DNA of 10,188 bases from an uncultured Ignavibacteriota bacterium. Its GTDB lineage: Bacteria; Bacteroidota; Ignavibacteria; Tepidaquicellales; Tepidaquicellaceae. A program made the translations under genes and the position numbers. Each line of letters begins with the position of its first letter. Positions within the stretch are counted from its first letter, which is position 1. The stretch lies in NCBI GenBank assembly GCA_937915485.1, contig CALGII010000094.1, forward strand, positions 1-10,188, given 5' to 3'. Positions 6,232-10,188 of this stretch are shown piece by piece. The notes beneath the pieces are model-generated. The model saw only the letters and a program-made list of their open reading frames with translations, had not been told where the DNA came from and made no database searches.

Positions 6232-8325
6232 TTATTTAATAAGCACCATCTTCTTCGTTATAATGTTTCCGCCTGCAACAAGCCTGTAGAAGTAAACGCC
6301 GGTCGAAACCTGCTTTCCATTGGCATCAAGTCCGTACCATTCGGTTGAATACTTGCCCGGCTGTAACTTGGAATTTACAAGCGATGTAATTTCCCGTCCC
6401 GTCAGGTCGTAAATTTTAAGCGAAACATTCGTTGCCTGAGGAAGCGCAAAGTCTATCTTTGTAGACGGATTGAAGGGATTCGGATAGTTTTGTGACAGTT
6501 CGAACACCTTCGGAATTTCCGTACCTGTCTGCTGCACGCCGACAGAATAATTGATTGAAGCGAGCAGAACCTGAACCGTATAGAACGGATTGTGCATTCC
6601 AAGACTTCCGTCTGCGGAAATCATTCTATAGTTCCAGTACGATTTTCTTAAATTCAGATTCATAGAGTCTCTCGCAATAATGCGCCAGTCAACGGAATCG
6701 AGTCCAGCAGGCGGAAGCGCGATTCTAAGGTTTTTGATACATCCTTCCACTTCTTTCTGCCACGGTTCGATATTGTTGTCGTGGTCAAAATCGTCAGGCG
6801 CCATGAAATCGTCGAAACTCGTCACGCCCGGATGGCAGCCGAGGCACCCCTTTACGTGATCGTAGTTTGTCGCGGAATAGTGCAGATTCATTGAGTGTCC
6901 GCCGACTTTGTCGTGAGTTACCGTTCCTGTATCAGTCGTCGTTGCCATATGGCATCCGACGCAGGCACCGGAAATATTCTTGTGAGAACCGGAAATAAAC
7001 ACTGAACCCGGGAACGATGCCGCGTTCTTGCCCCACAGCACGTCGCCCTGTGTATTTTCGTGCGGACCCCACGTGCTTGAGAATGAGCCTTTGATTGTTA
7101 CGTAAGCCGTGTTATTTCTTCTCGCCGAGTGGCAGGAAATACAGGCTCTGCCCGTACCCGCGGATGAGTACGAAACTCCGTTAGCCAGCGTATCCGAGCC
7201 CGCAAACGGTACTCTCAGAGAGGATTCACCTGAACCGCCGTGAGGATCGTGGCAGGTCTGGCATCCGATAGGTGTCTGATCGCCTTTGTTGAGCGCGATA
7301 GGATCTTTTCTGTTATAGGAATAATAACCAATGAAGTCCCTTCCGTCGTGACAGCGGTTACAATCGTTGAGATTATTTCTTAAACTGTCCGCTACCGTGC
7401 GTCCTTCCATTACAGGATCTGAATGAAGCGAACTTCTCCACTGTGTATAAACCGTATGTCTCCAGTATTCTTCGTGGCATTGTCCGCAAACCTGCGGCTT
7501 GTAAGGAATCGATATCGCTGTCGTATCACCTGTTGAGGCGTGAACTCCGCCCGCTCCGTGGCAGTTTTCGCATCCGATAGTCGCGAACTGCACGAGCGAA
7601 GGGTATTTTGTTTTAAGTGAATCCCAGTTGCCCTTTTTGGGAGGCGACCAGGCAGTCCAGTTCCAGCCGACCTGTCTCGCGACGTCGTCAAAACCGTGAT
7701 TGTCATTATAAGCGTTATGGTCGTAGCCGACCGTATGACATTTCATGCAGGCAGTGCTGTAATAAGCCGCGCCTCCGCTGTCTATTTCATTCTTGAAAAT
7801 TGTCGCGTGTCCGCTGACTTTCCATTTGTTGAATATCGCCTGGAAGTTAGACCAGGTGGCGTGGCAGGACATGCAGTTAGGATATGCCGCGGGAACGTTG
7901 TCGAAATTACCCACGCCGACGAAATTCGCCGAGGTAATCTTAATTGTAGTATCTTTTGTTCCCGTTGAAGTCGTAATCGAAGTTCTGACTACGTATGCGC
8001 CGACAACGTCCGTTTTGAATTTATACCAGCCCAATGAAGGCACGGACGTAATTGTCGCTGTCGAGCCGGCGGGTTTGGAATCGAACGTCCAGTTGCTGCT
8101 CTGAACGGCGGCTGTGTCGCCGATATTCATAACAGACATGTAAACCCACAGTTTGTTCGCTACCACAGGCAGTCCCGTCGTAACGCAAGAATCCGGTACC
8201 AGAGCCGGCGTATTCTTTAACATATCAGGCGTTACCATCTGAGGTAATATTTTTGGTTTCGGCGCCGAAAATAAAACACCCGCTGTCAGAACCAAAATCA
8301 CCAAACTTGTAATCGTTTTTTTCAT
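6232..8325 (-). CDS. Secreted nine-haem cytochrome c with PKD-like domain and T9SS type A sorting domain
   Basis: The start at ATG 8325 is chosen because the signal peptide (residues 1-21, ending LFSA) begins there; the frame runs 12 codons further to ATG 8361. The product has 697 residues. Residues about 45-135 form a PKD/Ig-like beta domain (WTFDSKPAGSTATI...GAYVVRTSI). Nine CxxCH haem sites follow, starting at residues 151, 193, 252, 280, 322, 355, 395, 455 and 494: CMSCH, CMKCH, CENCH, CGQCH, CNRCH, CQTCH, CISCH, CVGCH and CLGCH. WKVSGHA and WRSSLHSDP near haems 1 and 4 resemble cytochrome c554-related folds, and many extra histidines could be distal ligands. The last about 85 residues, from NYPNPFNPSTK, are a T9SS sorting domain, so it should end up on or outside the cell surface. 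It probably carries electrons; whether it is a reductase or a conduit is not decidable. It is a single-gene unit with its own terminator. Confidence 0.93.
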   Translation of the reverse strand: MKKTITSLVILVLTAGVLFSAPKPKILPQMVTPDMLKNTPALVPDSCVTTGLPVVANKLWVYMSVMNIGDTAAVQSSNWTFDSKPAGSTATITSVPSLGWYKFKTDVVGAYVVRTSITTSTGTKDTTIKITSANFVGVGNFDNVPAAYPNCMSCHATWSNFQAIFNKWKVSGHATIFKNEIDSGGAAYYSTACMKCHTVGYDHNAYNDNHGFDDVARQVGWNWTAWSPPKKGNWDSLKTKYPSLVQFATIGCENCHGAGGVHASTGDTTAISIPYKPQVCGQCHEEYWRHTVYTQWRSSLHSDPVMEGRTVADSLRNNLNDCNRCHDGRDFIGYYSYNRKDPIALNKGDQTPIGCQTCHDPHGGSGESSLRVPFAGSDTLANGVSYSSAGTGRACISCHSARRNNTAYVTIKGSFSSTWGPHENTQGDVLWGKNAASFPGSVFISGSHKNISGACVGCHMATTTDTGTVTHDKVGGHSMNLHYSATNYDHVKGCLGCHPGVTSFDDFMAPDDFDHDNNIEPWQKEVEGCIKNLRIALPPAGLDSVDWRIIARDSMNLNLRKSYWNYRMISADGSLGMHNPFYTVQVLLASINYSVGVQQTGTEIPKVFELSQNYPNPFNPSTKIDFALPQATNVSLKIYDLTGREITSLVNSKLQPGKYSTEWYGLDANGKQVSTGVYFYRLVAGGNIITKKMVLIK

Positions 8326-8543
8326 AACTTTGTATTTATTTAAGAATCTATTTGTTTTCAATTTCTATATATAATAAATGCAATATATATGCCGAAACAT
8401 AACACATTGATTAATAGAGATTTATATTTAAGCACATATTATATATGTAGATTAATTTCTCAATGACTGTAATTTGTGGGGAATTATAACACACGGGAAA
8501 AAATTTCTTTGCTTTACCAGGAGTGAAGGTGAAAAAAATTACG

Positions 8544-8591
8544 AAAAAAGACAGCAGGCTCCGATTTGAACGCAACCTGCTGTTTTTTTTA
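8544..8591 (-). terminator. Intrinsic terminator of the LolA-like gene
   Basis: ACAGCAGG at 8551-8558 pairs with CCTGCTGT at 8576-8583, and flanking A and T runs extend the stem on both sides. On the minus strand the T run (CTTTTTT) follows a few bases beyond the LolA-like stop codon. The A/T symmetry makes it usable in both directions, but no plus-strand gene lies upstream of it. Confidence 0.8.
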
Positions 8592-8594
8592 TAA

Positions 8595-9326
8595 TTATTT
8601 TACGGGCATCGCGTAAATGGTTTCTTCTATTGCGGGATTTATTTCGACCTTGTCAAGTATCATCGTTTGGTTTCCCATTTTTGATTCGGAAGTTTTAACT
8701 TCCATCAGAAAAGGAATGGTCAGTTCGCCGATTTTCCGATAGTTTTCGTAAGTAGTCCGGGAATCAACCATTTTCCCGTTAACATTTACTTTTTTATCAA
8801 CTTTAATGAGATTACCGGTTGCATCGTCAATGTAATAAAACTGCTCGTCATTTTCGGGACCCGTATATTTTATCTTATACACGTCCTTGCCGTTAAGGCT
8901 CTCCTTACCGATTAATTCCGCTTTGGCGCCGTCTTCTTTGTAGGTGAACAGAACGCTGTAAGTTCTGCCTCTCTGCTTAAAAGATTTCAGTAAATCCTCA
9001 TCGATTTTTTCGGGGTCTGACGAACCCATCATCGGATTAATAGTCCAGCCAGTCACGCCGTCGCAGCCTTGTTTCATTATCATACCCTGAATATTCACTT
9101 CAAGGTAACTCTTATCGGGAAAGGATGAATACATCGTGAACGGGAAATCCATTCCCATCATGCTCATCGAGCCGATTGCTTTCATAGTAAGAACAGCCGT
9201 TACCGCGGTTCTGCCGCCTGACGCGTCGGCATATTTTTCAATAATCTCATCGACGGTCTGAGCATTCAATCCCGCCGCGAGCGCAAATAAAAAAACCGAA
9301 ATACAGATTACCTGAATTTTTTTCAT
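8595..9326 (-). CDS. Periplasmic LolA-like (outer-membrane lipoprotein-sorting family) protein
   Basis: With the start at ATG 9326 the protein has 243 residues and a signal peptide (1-22, ending GLNA). The frame stays open 69 codons upstream, but that part lacks protein-like character, overlaps the opposite gene, and would bury the signal peptide. The mature part begins TVDEIIEKYADASGG and then alternates beta strands: MKAIGSMSMMGMDFPFTMY, GCDGVTGWTINPMMGS (87-102), AELIGKESLNGKDVYKIKY and YYIDDATGNLIKV. This layout is that of Bacteroidota proteins annotated as outer-membrane lipoprotein-sorting, with a LolA/LolB-like half-barrel that holds acyl chains. Classical LolA partners are not adjacent, so a true lipoprotein chaperone role is uncertain. 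The leader is A-rich without a Shine-Dalgarno sequence. It diverges from the lipoprotein gene at 9447. Confidence 0.8.
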   Translation of the reverse strand: MKKIQVICISVFLFALAAGLNAQTVDEIIEKYADASGGRTAVTAVLTMKAIGSMSMMGMDFPFTMYSSFPDKSYLEVNIQGMIMKQGCDGVTGWTINPMMGSSDPEKIDEDLLKSFKQRGRTYSVLFTYKEDGAKAELIGKESLNGKDVYKIKYTGPENDEQFYYIDDATGNLIKVDKKVNVNGKMVDSRTTYENYRKIGELTIPFLMEVKTSESKMGNQTMILDKVEINPAIEETIYAMPVK

Positions 9327-9371
9327 TTTATTGTTTTTGTTTTTTATAAGTTGCATAAAATATTGAATAAT

Positions 9372-9398
9372 TTGAATCCAATATATTTTATATCTTTG
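9372..9398 (+). promoter_or_regulatory. Possible Bacteroidota-type promoter for the small lipoprotein gene
   Basis: TATCTTTG at 9391-9398 matches the -7 consensus TAnnTTTG, and a TTTG ending at 9374 stands 16 bases upstream, somewhat closer than the usual 19 or so. The ATG at 9447 would then have a leader of about 40 bases. It lies in the 120-bp gap shared with the divergent LolA-like gene. Confidence 0.45.
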
Positions 9399-9446
9399 AA
9401 GGAACACAAGCAGTTCGGTTTGTGTATAATCAGTAAATACAACATC

Positions 9447-9839
9447 ATGAAAAGGATTATCTACATAACGGTTTTTCTTGCGGCTGCAGTGATATTCACG
9501 GGCTGCGACAGTTTCTGGAACACGAGCAGTCATTACGTTAATTTCCTTAACACGGACGATTTCAAGTACATCACTTCCATTTATTACAAGGAAATGAGCG
9601 ATACGCAGTGGTCAAAGGACCAGACGGTTACCGACATTTATCCGGGCGAAGACCAGACCTTGCTTCTGTACGAAGGCATTTACGAATTTGAGATCATTAT
9701 GGAAGATGAATCTTATTCATATACATTCTACTACGAAGACATCTCCGTTTACAACGATATGACGATAGAAGTATTTTATGATGAATTCAAGGGAGACGGA
9801 ATCAAAGTCGTGAAAAAGCCGAAGAACACGGAAAAGTAG
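9447..9839 (+). CDS. Small acidic lipoprotein of unknown function
   Basis: The product has 130 residues. ATG 9447 is chosen because it starts a lipoprotein signal peptide: MKR, a hydrophobic core, and the lipobox IFTGC with the lipidated Cys20. The frame continues 32 codons upstream to 9351 without signal-like character and across the promoter-like site. The mature part (21-130) is rich in Asp, Glu, Tyr and Phe, predicted mostly beta-strand (YVNFLNTDDF, QTLLLYEGIYEFEIIM, SYTFYYEDISVY), and ends in a basic tail, KVVKKPKNTEK. I do not recognise the family. The pattern of short strands with an aspartate-rich YPGEDQTLLLYEG turn could suit a small beta-sandwich. It is transcribed divergently from the LolA-like gene and followed by its own terminator, so it appears to stand alone. 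Confidence 0.78.
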   Translation: MKRIIYITVFLAAAVIFTGCDSFWNTSSHYVNFLNTDDFKYITSIYYKEMSDTQWSKDQTVTDIYPGEDQTLLLYEGIYEFEIIMEDESYSYTFYYEDISVYNDMTIEVFYDEFKGDGIKVVKKPKNTEK

Positions 9840-9858
9840 AACGAGCAACTCAAAAATT

Positions 9859-9887
9859 AATCCCCGTCAAAAACGGGGATTCTCATT
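9859..9887 (+). terminator. Intrinsic terminator after the small lipoprotein gene
   Basis: AATCCCCGT at 9859-9867 pairs with its exact complement at 9873-9881 over a 5-base loop, 20 bases after the stop codon. The tail (CTCATTTTA) is only moderately T-rich. Confidence 0.7.
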
Positions 9888-9964
9888 TTACATTCCTCCA
9901 AATCAGAGGAAGAGCGATTATGGCAAAGAGCGTTCACCACTAAGGCAAAGAGCAAAGATTTTTA

Positions 9965-10188
9965 AGAGTTCCCGCGGGATTGGACTGGAAGAACAGATTG
10001 CGCGGGGTTAAGAGCAAGAGCGGTCACCGCAAAGACGCAAAGGACGCGAAGAAGAAATAAGACTTTTTAGAGTTCCCGCGGGATTGGACTGGAAGAACAG
10101 ATTGCGCGGGGTTAAGAGCAAGAGCGGTCACCGCAAAGACGCAAAGGACGCGAAGAAGAAATAAGACTTTTTAGAGTTCCCGCGGGAT
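9965..10188. repeat. 104-bp GC-rich tandem repeat array, running off the window
   Basis: Unit 1 (9965-10068) and unit 2 (10069-10172) read as identical over 104 bases, and unit 3 is cut by the window edge after 16 bases. Each unit opens with AGAG and a 10-base perfect palindrome TCCCGCGGGA, and later carries GCGGTCACCGC followed by a roughly 9-base inner periodicity of the form CGCAAAGAC / GCAAAGGAC / GCGAAGAAG. A degenerate, shorter copy of the second half precedes unit 1 (about 9908-9964). Near-identity of the copies points to recent duplication. There is no spacer diversity, so it is not a CRISPR array. Confidence 0.9.

Larger units (their letters stand above)
9840..10188. other. Non-coding end of window: terminator and tandem repeats
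   Basis: After the lipoprotein stop this 349-base stretch has a terminator (9859-9887), a degenerate repeat-like segment (about 9908-9964) and then the 104-bp array to the window edge. I find no credible coding frame: the repeat length is not a multiple of three, so a frame would shift in every copy. Confidence 0.7.

Noticed and set aside
7410..8104. Alternative frames within the cytochrome gene
   Set aside because: The haem motifs and continuous domain structure belong to the main minus-strand frame only.
8530..8595. 21-codon plus-strand frame from GTG after an AGGAG-like site
   Set aside because: It runs straight through the terminator hairpin and its composition reflects the A and T runs of that hairpin.
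9351..9446. 32-codon N-terminal extension of the small lipoprotein
   Set aside because: The lipoprotein signal begins at 9447, and the extension covers the promoter-like TATCTTTG.
9327..9533. 69-codon N-terminal extension of the LolA-like protein
   Set aside because: It crosses the divergent promoter region and the start of the opposite lipoprotein gene, and it would place the signal peptide internally.
9965..10188. CRISPR array
   Set aside because: The 104-bp units abut directly, with no variable spacers between short repeats, and no cas genes are present.

Overview
The window looks like a chromosomal fragment from the Bacteroidota/Chlorobi lineage, most likely an Ignavibacteria-type bacterium. 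The evidence is two proteins ending in type IX secretion (T9SS type A) C-terminal sorting domains with the NFPNPFNP / NYPNPFNP signature, a possible TAnnTTTG promoter hexamer class before two plus-strand genes, several A-rich leaders without Shine-Dalgarno sequences, and the overall gene families. The taxon is an inference from these traits, not from a marker gene.

Layout. 1-890 (minus) is a 3'-truncated AEC-family permease. 891-1322 is non-coding and densely structured: a pair of related inverted repeats that can fold two ways, then a REP-like cluster of three hairpins. 1323-3233 (plus) is a three-gene operon: a PRX_like1-type redoxin, a TlpA/ResA-type thioredoxin overlapping it by 4 bp, and a secreted choice-of-anchor-V-like protein with a T9SS tail. 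It closes with a strong terminator at 3245-3276. Converging on that terminator is a compact minus-strand operon (6055 to 3279): a CHAD-domain protein, a group II PLP-dependent decarboxylase very like aromatic-amino-acid decarboxylase, and a small DUF6526-like membrane protein, with gaps of only 2 and 9 bp. 6232-8325 (minus) encodes a secreted nine-haem c-type cytochrome with a PKD-like N-terminal domain and a T9SS tail. 8595-9326 (minus) is a LolA-like periplasmic protein, divergent from a small unrecognised lipoprotein at 9447-9839. The window ends inside a GC-rich 104-bp tandem repeat array.

How it fits together. Most of the genes act in the envelope: two exported thioredoxin-fold proteins, two T9SS cargo proteins, a multihaem cytochrome, a LolA-like protein and a lipoprotein. 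A plausible but unproven link is that the TlpA-like protein handles thiols of exported cysteine-rich proteins, including haem-binding CxxCH sites. The CHAD-decarboxylase-DUF6526 operon is the least conventional gene grouping. No phage, transposase, CRISPR array, rRNA or tRNA is visible. The structured non-coding repeats and the decarboxylase operon are the parts most worth a second look.
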